Part shown: piece after piece, positions 45,510 to 56,961 of the stretch
How positions within the stretch are numbered: position 1 is the stretch's first letter
Layout of the letters: each line of letters starts with the position of its first letter
Origin: Bathymodiolus brooksi
Taxonomy: Eukaryota > Mollusca > Bivalvia > Mytilida > Modiolidae
DNA: 64,000 nucleotides
Direction of reading: 5' to 3'
Assembly: GCA_963680875.1 (NCBI GenBank)
Contig: OY804586.1
Coordinates: 57,694,203-57,758,202, forward strand
The notes under the pieces: generated by a model
The model's database searches: none
What the model was told of the DNA's origin: nothing
Seen by the model: the letters and a program-made list of their open reading frames with translations, nothing else
Translations under genes and position numbers: made by a program

Positions 45510-48001
45510 GTAAGTATGTGTAATATACAGTTACCCTGTATGATAAAACTTTTACGGTTTTTTTCTGTGGCTTACAACTTCAAATTATTGACCAAAAAGA
45601 TTACATTTTCAATACAGACTCTTAAATTTCAGAAGTTACCAAAAATTACAGTGACCAATAAATTAGAACAATACGGTACCATACTTGTGACCTTAATTTT
45701 ATGTACTTTAATATTGGTAAGCTTCTATCTAAATTATTTCAAAATCAGGCTCCATAAAAATTGCTCTAAAAATAGAAAATGACAGTAAAACATTAAAAAG
45801 AACCAGCTTTTTTTTTTAAATCATTAAATGATCATATGATAATCAATAATTTGTTGGGACTGTGTTTTTTTTTTATTTTGACTTAAATTATCAAATGTAT
45901 TTTTCTAAAGTCTAAAATTGAAATAACTTTAATAGTATGAAAGAATAATTATATTTAAAGTTATGAATTTATGTTTTCTGAAATAGAATATCCCAAATCA
46001 ATAGAGAAAGAACCTAATATCATAACCCTCATATCAAATGTCCCTTAATTCTAATACTCGTATCTTTATTTGATTAAGTAGTAATGTAGTTGACTCATAA
46101 TTTCAACATACATGTAGATATGTGACATGTGTGGGATGTGGAGCAGGAAACACTATAAATACTTTTGTAAAAGAATTTTTTTTTTTTTATTTTTTTTAAT
46201 AAATAATACTTTATTGTTTGACTCGCCTGTTAACAAAACACCTTAGATGCCTAGGTAAGCAAAAATAATCTAAGGTTCCCTGTTTTACAATAGATCTCTT
46301 ATCCAGGGTTAATAAGAGATTAATTAGAGTCCACATGCAAAAGAATTAATTTCATAATCATTTCTGGATTTTATGATATGGTTAAGCATTTTTTTTTATA
46401 TTACTGCGGCATATAGTTTTCCATCGTTTTTTACATTGGAAAAATTTCTTGCATTAACATTCTGACTGTTTATAGACCAGCTTACCAACCCTGTGAACAC
46501 AGAGAAATGATGAAAAAACACAGCTGGGTTGAGATAGTCTCACTTAACCCAGTGCTCATTGGGAGAATTAAACATCATATGTCACACAATAAAACTATAC
46601 ACTGTGGTACTAATCTGTATCACAGTATGGTAAAAAGAGTATTACTGTTATTTATTACACTGATACTGCTTTTGTATGATCTAATATATAAATAGGTTGG
46701 GCTAAGACTCTCTGAAAGCCCTTCTACCCGGTAAATGCTGAAATTGATTGTGGGAGTGTTGTACCCTTAAAAGTGCCCTGCACTCATATGGGGGTGTGCA
46801 CTGTCCTTTGGGCGTCAAGCTTGTTCAAAGCATTCAAGTGCTTGTTACTCTAAAAATTAGGGAAATCCCTGGATACGGGACGAAGATAAAAACAAAATAA
46901 CAGAAAAAAAGATGAGCAATTCCTGCTTCTTACAAGACGATTTCTCCTCTTGTTTCCCACTAACATCCTCTCACATCCTGCATCGGGTGAAGTCAAATAA
47001 ACTTACATACACTGATTCATGCTCTGTACCTTATGGATTTTGTGAGCTCATCGTTGTATAGTGTTCAAATTTGTTCTCTGACGTAACGGAATATTACCAG
47101 ATCGAAAATAATAATGAAACGAAAGACCTGATTTTCGTAAATGCTATTGGTGAGTATATATTTCTGAAAATCCTCCAATATCAACCAAAATATTCGAGAG
47201 AAAAAAATAATCGAGAGACAACTATGTATCTATTCTACCTTTTTTTCCTTAAAAATACTATAGTGTCGAAATGTAGACATTTTTTCTATTAATATCTGAT
47301 GATAAAATTTATAGAATGCTTGATTGTCCGTCAATGTGACCTAAATGTTTGTAAATTCTGTCACGTGACCTGTGTTGGTATTGTATGTCACATGACTTAA
47401 GTGTTTGTATTGCCTGTCATGTGTTCTATGTGTTTGTATTGTCTGTCATATGAAATAAGACAACGAAGACGAAAGTGTGTTCGAAGCGATACTAGAATTA
47501 AGTGATCCCGATACAAAACAGCAACTACAGTACAAAAATAAAGTTACCATGAATAAGAATTAGGTCAAAGCCAACTCCCATCAATACAGGAAGTGAGGTC
47601 TGGTATACTGGAAGGTTATGCATATTACGTTATGTTGTGAAATCCTAATTGTACCTAAAGCCAGGTAAGACAAATTTTATCTGAAGATCCCAAGATCATG
47701 TTTGTAACATGTCTATTATCAAACGGAGACACTGGAATTCCATATGGCTCAACCAACCCATAGTGGTTGCGTCAAATTTTATATTACTTTATTATGAAAG
47801 AAAGTTTTAAACAGCGATCATCAATAATTCCACCAATAGCAATGAAATGATCAACCACCTTTGCATCTCCAATCATTGAATGCATAAAAGTAACGATATA
47901 TAGCTTGGGACAGGAACAGAAATGTGCTGGTATGAGACCACAATTTAAACATACTATACATTTTAAATTGTTATGAAAAGATAAATGAATTATATCTTCA
48001 G
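45510..48001 (+). other. Long intron, mostly unrecognised
   Basis: Apart from the small retroposon at 46178-46338 and short cacgtgacctgtgttgg-type repeats near 47340-47450, nothing is identified. Several 60-70 codon frames here have no domain signature and no supporting splice context. Confidence 0.5.
46178..46338 (-). mobile_element. Short retroposon with poly(A) and target duplication
   Basis: A minus-strand insert of about 160 bp begins at a T-rich run. The nonamer AAAAGAATT flanks it at 46169-46177 and 46339-46347, and an AATAAA precedes the poly(A) on the minus strand. The body is not SINE-1, -2 or -3; it may be the 3' end of a LINE or a processed RNA. Confidence 0.72.
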
Positions 48002-48124
48002 AATGTCATGCAGGAATACCGTTACCAAAAATAAACTGTGGACGTGGGGTCAATAGAGAGAATTGCCCGTCTGGATTTTCTTGTAATGTAGATCCACTCG
48101 ATAGGTTTGCAGTTTGTTGTCTAC
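48002..48124 (+). CDS. Exon: lustrin domain after the LINE
   Basis: A 123-nt phase 1-1 exon, acceptor tatcttcag, donor gtaggt (chosen because it gives phase 1; a second GT four bases on does not). It encodes CHAGIPLPKINCGRGVNRE, then NCPSGFSCNVDPLDRFAVCC. It is the closest relative of the 45369 exon and shows what that domain looked like before its stop codon. Confidence 0.82.
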
Positions 48125-48380
48125 GTAGGTAATTAATTTATGATGAAAATTCAAAATTATCAATTATTAGTGCAGTTAAATATAAACTTTATTTGTATGA
48201 AGCTTGGAAACTGGAACGAAGGTGAGATTTGCCAATCATTTCATGGTTTTGCCCAAATACACAAAAACTTCTCATTTTTAAAACGCTGCATTGATGCTAT
48301 CATTAATTGTTTTTATCCTTCAGAAAAATTGCATAAATATATTATATATTTTATTTCAAATAACAAAGTTACATTTTATC

Positions 48381-48815
48381 CCCGGGGCCATCGTGGTCGT
48401 GATCGTATGGTAGTTGGATTTACAACTACCTATGCAATCAATACCTATCACCACTAAAGTTGTGAGTTCGAACCCCATTCATCACAATCATCATTATGTG
48501 ATCAAGTTTGTCAGTAACTTGTGACAAGTCGGTGGTTTTCTCCGGATACTCTGATTTCCTCCAACGTTAAAGAGAAAGAGCAAAGACTGGTTGGCTTTGA
48601 ATCGGGATAACGTGTCGGAGTGGGGCAGCGTGTCTATCCGCAGACTGTTGTTCTAATAAGCTAGCACTATAAAAATGAAACTAAGTGTGTTGGTCTAGTA
48701 CAAAACGGATCTCGTAATCATCTCATGGAAAATTAACTTGTGCTCACCATGAAATAGCTGAAAAATTGCTGATTTGGTGTTAAACAACAATCACTCACTC
48801 ACTCATACTTGTGTA
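48381..48815 (+). mobile_element. Chimeric SINE: SINE-1 head joined to SINE-3 body
   Basis: 48381-48563 is SINE-1 from its head through ctccggatactctgatttcc. At about 48565 it changes to the SINE-3 body (agagaaagagcaaagactgg) and ends in the SINE-3 tail (actcactcactca). Confidence 0.8.
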
Positions 48816-48923
48816 TTATGGTAAATAGAAATTATTAAGATAGCTGAAATACGGCACACTTGACATGAAGTTAAACAATAATGAACCAATCACCTTATTT
48901 AGATGTTTATCTATATGTACATG

Positions 48924-49062
48924 TAAAATAAGTTTGTCAGTGACTTACGGCAGGTCAGTGGTTTTCTCCAGGTACTCCGGTTTTCTACATCAATAAAACT
49001 TACCGCCACTATATAATTAAAATATTGTTGAAAGTGGTGTTAAACACCATAAACCAAACCAA
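48924..49062 (+). mobile_element. SINE-1 3' fragment (sense)
   Basis: Middle and tail only; ends ~55 bp before the 49116 exon. Confidence 0.75.
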
Positions 49063-49115
49063 ACCTAGATGTAAAATAAATTGCAAGGTAAAGGAAGATT
49101 AAAATTGTTTTACAG

Positions 49116-49220
49116 AATGTGACAGTGGTACGGCTCTAGCGAATACTCGCTGTGGGCATCATACAGAAAAATATCCGTCTGGTTATCAGTGTAAATATAA
49201 ATATGGAATCTGCTGTCCAG
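49116..49220 (+). CDS. Exon: lustrin domain lacking the third cysteine
   Basis: A 105-nt phase 1-1 exon, acceptor tttacag, donor gttagt. It encodes ECDSGTALANTRCGHHTEK, then YPSGYQCKYKYGICCP. The CP-x-GY motif reads YPSGY, so the third conserved cysteine is tyrosine and five cysteines remain, leaving one unpaired. The loop before CC is also shortened. Either the domain has relaxed or the free thiol has another partner. Confidence 0.78.
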
Positions 49221-49235
49221 GTTAGTTACTATCAT

Positions 49236-49990
49236 TAGTGGACTATTTGTCCTAACATTATTATACACCCAGTAGTCCTTAGTGGACTATTTGTCCCAAC
49301 ATTATTGTACACCCAGTAGTCCTTAGTGGACTATTTGTCCTAACATTATTATACACCCAGTAGTCCTTAGTGGACTATTTGTCCCAACATTATTGTACAC
49401 CCAGTAGTCCTTAGTGGACTATTTGTCCTAACATTATTATACACCCAGTAGTCCTTCGTGGACTATTTGTCCTAACATTATTATACACCCAGTAGTCCTT
49501 AGTGGGCTATTTGTCCTAACATTATTATACACCCAGTAGTCCTTAGTGGACTATTTGTCCTAACATTATTATACACCCAGTAGTCCTTAGTGGACTATTT
49601 GTCCCAACATTATTATACACCCAGTAGTCCTAAGTGGACTATTTGTCGTAACATTATTATACACCCAGTAGTCCTTAGTGGACTATTTGTCCCAACAGTA
49701 TTATACACCCAGTGGTCCTTATTGGACTATTTGTCCCAACATTATTATACACCCAGTAATCCTTAGTGGACTATTTGTCCCAACATTATTATACACACAG
49801 TAGTCCTAAGTGGACTATTTGTCCTAACACTATTATACACCCAGTAGTCCTTAGTGGACTATTTGTCCCAACATTATTATACACCCAGTAGTCCTTAGTG
49901 AACTATTTGTCCTAACATTATTATACACCCAGTAGTCCTTAGTGGACTATTTGTCCCAACATTATTATACACCCAGTAGTCCTTAGGGGA
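49236..49990. repeat. 44-bp tandem array (about 17 copies)
   Basis: Unit agtggactatttgtcctaac... with period 44 (starts at 49237, 49281 and so on), 90% or more identical, beginning 16 bp after the donor of the 49116 exon. Confidence 0.93.
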
Positions 49991-52597
49991 CTTTTTGTTC
50001 TGACGGTATCATCCGCCCAGTAGTTAGTGATTCGGAATTGACATGGTTTATTCGATATTTTTATCATATTATTCCACCAGCGGAGGTATCGATCGACCAA
50101 GTGATAGTAATAAAAATGTATTTATCTAATTTAGTTCATAGGGCACATTTCTGGAATAACCTTCATCAGGTAGGTTCAAAATCAAAAGATTGGAAAGCCA
50201 AATAATTTAAAGCTTTGATAATAATTATGTTATCTACAAATATTAAATTATATATATTGGGCACACAACACCAAACAAAAATAATTATCATAGAAAAATT
50301 AAAAAAAGATGAGCAACACAGACCTCACCGTAAACTAGGTGTCATATGGTATTTTAAATCCACGAAAAATCGACACCGGGGTCAAAATACAATACGTTAT
50401 GTTGACCCCCTGAAAAATCTACCCTGTGGTCAAATTAATATATGGTATATTGAACCCGAGGTCGATTTTTCAGGGGTTCGAAATACCATATGACACCGGT
50501 GTGAACCTAGGTGCTCATATATCGTAATCAGTACCTGTCAATGTGTGTAAGCCTAACATTTGTTCATTCTTTTATCTGTTTGCTGTTATCATACACTTGT
50601 GTTGTTTTGTCGTAGGACTGTGATTTAACGACTCTTCTATTTTACCTTTGTCTCATATTACTAAACTTTAATGGTGTTTGATCCAGTGTGTTCTTGTGAT
50701 TTTCTGTAACAATGTCCCTAATATTAACCTTTCAGTTTTTTCATTTTATTGCATCAATAAAAACGTAGATCTATATCTAATTTAGTGTGCGACATATTTC
50801 TGAGAAAACCACGGAACCTGTCGCAAGTCACTGACAAACTTTATCACATAATGTTGTATCAATTAAGTACACCTTGCCATGAACGGGGTTAGACTTCACG
50901 ACTTTAGTGGTGATAGGCACTGATTGTACAGGTAAAGTAATAATTTTTCGATTAGAAAACAAAAAAATCTAAATATTTCGTAAACCGTAGATTTTTTTTA
51001 GCACATCCAACGAGAGTTTTGTCAGGAATTTTACTACCATTTTGGAATTGTATATATATTTACGGTTGAAATTATTCTGAAGGCCCTGCTCATCTGCAAA
51101 ATTACTAAATTCAAAAGATAACATAGATGTGTAGTTTAATTAGTGTACACAGTGTATTTCTGGAATAACCTTCATCAGGTATGTTTCAAAGTCAAAAGAT
51201 TGGAAAACCAAAATAATTTAAAGTTTTTGGTAGCATCAATACCAAATAACCTAAACAGCCCAACATCGGCTAAGATCATGTTTGCCTGAGGGATCATAGT
51301 GTTAAATCATACAATGTAGAAAATCATAATTATCTAAAGAATTTGAAAATACTCGTCACACCATTTGTGTGTTTTGTCCCCACCACATATACAGTATTAA
51401 TAATTATTTAATTAATTATTTGTACACTTTACCTTTGCCTTTGATCTTTACATGTGATAATATCTATTATCATCCTTCCCTCCCGTTATATCTACCTGCT
51501 GACTCCATAAGCAAAACTCGTATCAAAGTTCGCGTGAGCTGAGCTGGACTTATCAACAGTGAGCAGGAGTTATCACCAAATTCTCCCAACATTTAAACCA
51601 TTATTCCTGAGAAGATGACAAAAGTAAATAAAATTCATTAACACCATTAGCTAGTTAACATTTTATTTTTTTTAACATATATCAAATTAGGAACTGTGGT
51701 GTCAGCAATATCAACAAACATCGTCCTACAAAAATGTACTCGACACAATTCTTGATAACCTCTGCTGAAACTACGTTATGTTTACGTCATATGTGAGGTC
51801 GTGACCTTTTGTGTTTTCTAAACTGGGACGGAATTGGTATTCAAAACCTTTAATGAAAATGGGTGAATCCTATTGCCGACTTTGATGTTTGTAATAAAAA
51901 AAAAAAACAATGAAGGGAAAAATTCAACAATCTTAACATTTATATAAACCTGTAAAAATGAATGGTATATTTGCAAGTTACTTATGATTTGGAGAAGCGT
52001 ATTTTGAATATTTGGAATCATGTGATTTTTATCCGCGAAAATATAAATATTGAAACCTATAGATGTATCCGTGTTTATGTTTGATTTAAACATTACCAAA
52101 TCCTCGATAAACATCCCATCATTGATATATTTTTATCAAGGCCGCATCTCACATCTCTGGTTCACAAAACAAATAAACGATAGTATACGAGTGTGAGTTT
52201 CTATTGATTTTTAAATTGACGGAAATACGATTATTTAAGCATGTACTGTGATAAAATTTTGTACAATTAATCAGTAAATCATGTAATTAATTATATCCTA
52301 GTTTCAATTATTTCGGACATGTCAGTCAGATTTTATTGAGATAGTCCACGAACTTTACGGACAACCCTTGTATATATAACATAATTTCTTGATACTTTGA
52401 TATTTACATTCTGGCGATTCGGAATCCATGGTTTTAAGGACCAACGAAATTTTTCTTTTTTTAGCAATCTACGAAATAAAAAAATTCTCAGTTTTGTCTA
52501 TGCTAATAAAGCACATATAAACTGTACATACAAATATATCAATTCATTTTTAAATCAAAATTTAATTTCAAATAATGAATGTTTTTTTTTATTGTAG
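49991..52597 (+). other. Long intron with scattered repeats
   Basis: Two copies of a repeat starting ttctggaataaccttcatca (50153 and 51155) are the reverse of a motif also in units A-D. 50800-50935 is an antisense SINE-1 fragment. 50337-50501 is a small palindromic element. The rest is AT-rich with no exon signature. Confidence 0.55.
50337..50501. mobile_element. Small palindromic MITE
   Basis: Ends GGTGTCATATGGTATTT and its exact reverse complement; the interior also folds back (gaaaaatcgac...gtcgatttttc and ttgaccccctg). About 165 bp, with ctaggtg-like flanks on both sides. Confidence 0.78.
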
Positions 52598-52651
52598 AAC
52601 TTAAACGTTGCTTACATTGCTGTGGGCCACCTCCATGTTGTAGTACTTGTG
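52598..52651 (+). CDS. Micro-exon with palindromic cysteine spacing
   Basis: A 54-nt phase 1-1 block after a strong acceptor (gttttttttttattgtag), ending at a gtaagc donor. Joined to the previous exon it encodes ELKRCLHCCGPPPCCSTC, with cysteines spaced C-x2-CC-x4-CC-x2-C. No family is recognised. It would form the C-terminal tail. The short length makes the call less certain than for domain exons, but the splice sites, phase and cysteine content all fit the gene. Confidence 0.62.
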
Positions 52652-53177
52652 GTAAGCATAGTTTTCCTTTATCTGAAAAACGGCATCGGTGATGTAATGG
52701 ATATATAGCCTACTCATCTCAAGTTCTGTAAATCCTGGGTTTGTGCCTCAATCGCATCAAACAAAGACTATAAAACTGGTATTTGTTGCTTCTCCACTAA
52801 GCACGCAGCATTAAGGAGAAAGAGCAAAGACTGGTTGGCTTGGAGTCAGGATAATGTGTCCGAGTAGGTCGACATGTATGTCCGTGAATTGTAGTTTCAG
52901 TGAGCTACAGCGCGATTTAGCAAGAAATCACTCGGGTCCGACGTCAGTGAAATCAAGAAAATGTCGGAGAAATTAAAAAAAAAGTCGGTGTTGACACCGC
53001 GAAATGTCCGAGAAAAATCGAAAACGGTGATTTACTATAAAACACCGACATTGACGATTAAACGTCGCGAAATAAAGAAATGGGATATTAACCTTTATTT
53101 GTACATTTGTATGTTCTTGAGACTGTCATTTTTGATAATTTGAATGATTCATAGCAAATACTTATTTTCTTTTTCAG

Positions 53178-53194
53178 GTGTGCAAGCTATGTGA
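53178..53194 (+). CDS. Probable terminal exon (GVQAM, stop)
   Basis: After a good acceptor (ttttctttttcag) the phase-1 reading gives GVQAM then TGA at 53192-53194. An AATAAA follows 138 bp later. The exon lies wholly inside an inverted-repeat transposon (52908-54076), so the present end of the protein and its poly(A) site appear to be transposon-derived. This is inference from splice signals; it could be fortuitous. Confidence 0.5.
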
Positions 53195-53331
53195 TCATTT
53201 TTCGTTCTTTAATTCTGATATTTGCTTTTGTTTTAATCAATTATGTTAAGAAAACAATGCCGGGTACAAACGTTTAGTATTATGTGATCATTACCATTTA
53301 TAAGCTTGTGTTGTATTATTTTGTTGATTAA

Positions 53332-53337
53332 AATAAA
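53332..53337 (+). promoter_or_regulatory. Candidate polyadenylation signal AATAAA
   Basis: AATAAA in ttaaaataaactt, downstream of the terminal TGA and followed by T-rich sequence. It is the first canonical signal after 53194 and sits inside the inverted-repeat transposon. Confidence 0.5.
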
Positions 53338-54160
53338 CTTGATCTTTTGAATGCAAACTTGGTATCCCAAGTTAATTTGCTTTCGTGTGTTCAATTAATG
53401 TCGACTTGGCACGTGAATTAAGTTCATCTGTTACAAAAGTTTCTAGATCCCCAAAAGCACGCTTTGATCGATAGCATGTGGAAACCTTTCTAGATTCTCA
53501 TTCACGTGAAAAATATGTGTACAAATCAGAAATGGAACTTTTATTAAAGGTAAAATGACATGTGGCTTGCAAGGGGATTATTGACATGCAAATACGAAAA
53601 AGCACGTTTCCTTTAAATAAAAAATTACATCGATTTTTTTTTCTTTTCAATCATTGTTTTTAAATCAATCCCTCAGCCTCAGGTAACTGTGTATTTGACC
53701 TTTTAGTGACCGAGTTCAATGTGTGCACTACATAAAAATAGATACATCCGTACATTGATAAAACACAGGTGATTATCACCTCGTGAGAGAGAGAAAAAAT
53801 AATAACACCGATATAAACCAATCGAAATGTTGGGATTGGACAAGGATTTATATAGTAGGACTATTTGAAGTGCAGTTACATGTACGTGTATACACTTATG
53901 TTTATTGCCGCGGTGTTGTCACCGACAATTAAAATATTTCACCGACATTTAGGTCCTAATTTGTAAATTTTCGCGGTGAAAGTTTCACCGACATTTTACG
54001 GTGATTTTATGACATATCACCGACATTTCACCGCACAAAAACACCGACCAAGGTGATTTCTTGCTAAAGCGCGCTGTACGTGCTGTAGCACTATTAAAAT
54101 CCAACTAAGTGTTGGTCTAGTACAAAGCAGACCTCATCATCATCTCATTAAAATTAACTA

Positions 54161-54366
54161 TACTAGTTAGATTTACAACTGCCTGTGCAATCAGTGCCTA
54201 TCACCAATAAAGTTGTGAGTTCGAATACCGATCATGGTAAGGTGTACTCGATACAACATTGTGATAATGTTTGTCAGTGAATTGCAGAAATGCGGTGGTT
54301 TTATGCGGTACTCCAGTTTCCTCCAATATAACTGAAATATTGTTGAAAGCAGCATTAAACACCTTA
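54161..54366 (+). mobile_element. SINE-1 fragment (sense)
   Basis: Joined to the SINE-3 tail at 54155 with no spacer; head incomplete. 54367-54720 is unrecognised intron. Confidence 0.7.
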
Positions 54367-54724
54367 TCCCAATTATTGCAAATTAATCTTTTTGGACAGC
54401 ATTTGAAAGTTGAAGTCAAATATCAAAATTGGTAGTAGTTGCGTTACATACTAAATTGTATGTCGTTGGATTTTAATCTTCGTGGTTGAAGTAAGTAAAC
54501 CACGAAAACTAGAACCCTACGATTAATTATGATTTCACAGTAATACTAACATAATTTCTCTTTTAAAAACAAGTTTTACTGTTTACCATGCGAGAGATCT
54601 CATACAAGGTTTCAATATGGATACAAAAACATCCACCTCCGACTTGTTATAATGTGAATATCCGTTAATGGAAACAAAATAAATACCTGGTATACAGAGT
54701 TTATATCATATATTACCGTAAATC

Positions 54725-54860
54725 TAATATAGTTACACTTGTCTTAAAAGAGGTTCAATTCATATGAAATTTGTATATGACAAGACAAGAAAAAGGTGAC
54801 CTTTTAATACGGGTGGCTGTTTAATAAAGGTTACAGCATGGAAAGGTTTGACTGTATATA
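54725..54860. mobile_element. MITE-a fragment
   Basis: Contains gaaaaaggtgaccttttaat and the end gaaaggtttgactgtata. It lies just upstream of the decayed WAP exon. Confidence 0.65.
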
Positions 54861-54899
54861 GTAATGGAAATCTAATATATAAAACAATGTATATTTCAG

Positions 54900-55048
54900 G
54901 ATTGCTACCCACAAAAATATCCCGCTGATCCACGTCCAAATGCTACATGTTACCACTTCATCAAAGACTGTAGGACAATTCGTCTTGTCCTAAACAAAAG
55001 AAGTGTTGTAAAGAAGGATGTTCTTATAAATGTCTTAAAGCTGTGTAA
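54900..55048 (+). pseudogene. Decayed terminal WAP exon
   Basis: After acceptor atatttcag the sequence encodes DCYPQKYPADPRPNATC and FIKDCRT, then after a one-base frame change SSCPKQKKCCKEGCSYKC and LKAV-stop. All eight WAP cysteines are recognisable, but a missing base near 54975 breaks the frame. The acceptor phase is also 0, whereas upstream donors are phase 1, and splicing from 52651 would reach a TGA within ten codons. It looks like the former last exon, lost after the 52908-54076 insertion. Confidence 0.7.
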
Positions 55049-55362
55049 TATCTGTGAATTGTTTTTTTAAATAATATGTATTCTGCTGATTCTTTTAGAG
55101 TCTTTAACCCAAATTCCGTTTATTTGGTAAAAAATAGTTTGACTGTTTTTTAAATAATGTGTATTACTGTTCCTTTTAGAGGCTTTTCCCAAATTCTGTT
55201 TATTTGGAAAGAATATTTCATTGTCCCGGTATCTACTGTGGTTCCATAGCTCTTCAAGTACTGGTATGAGGTTAAATAATGTATAATCTGCTATTTCTTT
55301 TGGAGTCTTTTCCAAAATTCTGTTTATTTTGAAAAAAATATGTTGACATATTCTTTGAGTAC

Positions 55363-55545
55363 AGTAAAATCTGTCCTATGTGACCTTCAACTGGAACATT
55401 GAAATAGGGTCACATAAGACAGGTGGTCACTAGATACAGGTTTAATTAATATGAAAAGCACTGTGAAAGGAAATTAATATTAAGGTCACATAATACTAGT
55501 TTTTGTTTAATGGAGGTGGTCACTAAAGCAGGTTTGACAGTATTT
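55363..55545. mobile_element. MITE-a copy
   Basis: Left end acagtaaaatctgtcctatg, right end aaagcaggtttgacagtat. About 180 bp, most of the family length. Confidence 0.75.
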
Positions 55546-55835
55546 CATTGTCCTGGTATCTTCTGTGGTTCCATAGCTCTTCAAGTACTGGTATGAGGAG
55601 GGACGGGCACCAGATCATTAATACAATGAATATTAATAGATGTAGTCTTTGCAATAGCGATAAAATTGTTCCAATATGACACGGATAGGACGTAAAATAA
55701 TAGAAATAGTGACGTATCTAGCAGATTTTATTATTTAAATAACAACTCATTGATTTACCATTAATAAATTGCATTAAAAATGATTTAGTTTTGTATTTTG
55801 CATACATATTTCATTGAATTGCCAGATATGGTTGG

Positions 55836-56096
55836 TGTATGGTGTTTAATGCCACTTTCAACAATATTTCAGTTATATCGTGGCGGTCAGATTTATTGGT
55901 GGGGGAAACTGGAATATCCGGAAAAAACCATCAACCTGTTGCAAGTCACTGACAAACTTTATCACATAATGTTGTATCGAGTACACCTTGCTATGAATGG
56001 GGTTCAAGCTCACAACTGTAGTGGTGACAGACACTGATTGCACAGGTACATATAGTTGTAAATCCAACTATCATACAATCATGACAACCCCCAAAT
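55836..56096 (-). mobile_element. SINE-1 copy (antisense)
   Basis: Full length, ending in the head at caatcatgacaacccc. 56100-56480 is unrecognised apart from the bivalve-type repeat at 56110; a 161-codon frame here runs through both and is not credible as a gene. Confidence 0.82.
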
Positions 56097-56672
56097 ATGA
56101 AAAAAAGCATTGGAAAGAAGAGTTTGAAGATACCAAAGGGGTAATCAGAATCCGTAAATTGAAGAAGAACAGACAACAAAACAAAGTTAAAAAGACCAGT
56201 AGATTTGTGATTACCCATGTTGTACATTACAGCATATTAGTGAACAAACAGCAGAGTATGTACTATCTAGGCGTATATTTGAATTTTAACTTTGAGCAGA
56301 GTAACAGTAAGCATAAAACCTGTTTTCATTTAGAATGTTGGTGTGTAAGCGAAAAAGAAGAAAGAATAATCACTATTAGATCAGAATGTCTCTCGTCTCC
56401 TTTTGTTAAAACAAATACGTCGCTGGCAAGTCACGATTGGCTAAGCTTGTTTTTCCTACATCATCCATCATCTGTACCATAATATTATTTTTTTTGGAAT
56501 TCTTCATGCCAATAAATAATTTGTTCTTCTAATTGGTTGCATTACAAAATCCTATTTCCATATCGACTAATCAGATCGCATCTTTCATAATAGGTAAAAT
56601 CAGGCTAATAGGACAATTTGAGTGTCTTTATGTTGTAATGAAAACTATTATTTACCGATCAGTTGGTTGGTT

Positions 56673-56893
56673 TGGTTTATGGTGTTTAACGCCACTTTCA
56701 ACAATATTTCAATCATCGTGGCGGTCAGTTTTATTTGTGGAGAAAACCGGAGAAAACCACTAACCTGTAGCAAATCACTGACTAACTTTATCACTTAATG
56801 TTGTATCAAGCAGACCTCGCCTGTGTAAGATGTTAGTGGTGATAGGCACTGATTGCATATGTAGTTTTAATCCAACTACCATACGATCACGAC
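56673..56893 (-). mobile_element. SINE-1 copy (antisense)
   Basis: Slightly truncated middle; ends ctaccatacgatcacgac. Confidence 0.8.
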
Positions 56894-56961
56894 TTTGTAA
56901 TTAGTGTCATATATAGTAACGTATGCTTTTATGGACTTCATTAATTTACCAAGTTGTAATT

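Larger units (their letters stand above)
52908..54076. mobile_element. 1.17-kb inverted-repeat DNA transposon carrying the gene's last exon
   Basis: The termini are 24-nt inverted repeats (CAGCGCGATTTAGCAAGAAA... and its reverse complement) with one mismatch. Subterminal regions are rich in TCACCGACATTT-type motifs in both orientations. TA flanks both ends (52906-52907, 54077-54078), but the neighbouring SINE does not confirm the duplication length. No transposase frame is present. The probable terminal exon (53178) and AATAAA (53332) lie inside. Confidence 0.8.
52683..54155 (+). mobile_element. SINE-3 copy split by a DNA transposon
   Basis: SINE-3 5' part 52683-52907 and 3' part about 54079-54155. 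The head is diverged. A truncated SINE-1 (54161-54366) follows directly. Confidence 0.75.

Noticed and set aside
49236..49990. CRISPR-like array of regularly spaced repeats
   Set aside because: The 44-bp units are directly adjacent with no unique spacers, in a eukaryotic intron; it is a minisatellite.
55997..56482. 161-codon open frame
   Set aside because: It begins in the head of an antisense SINE-1 and runs through a bivalve-type repeat; no domain, no cysteine pattern and no splice context.
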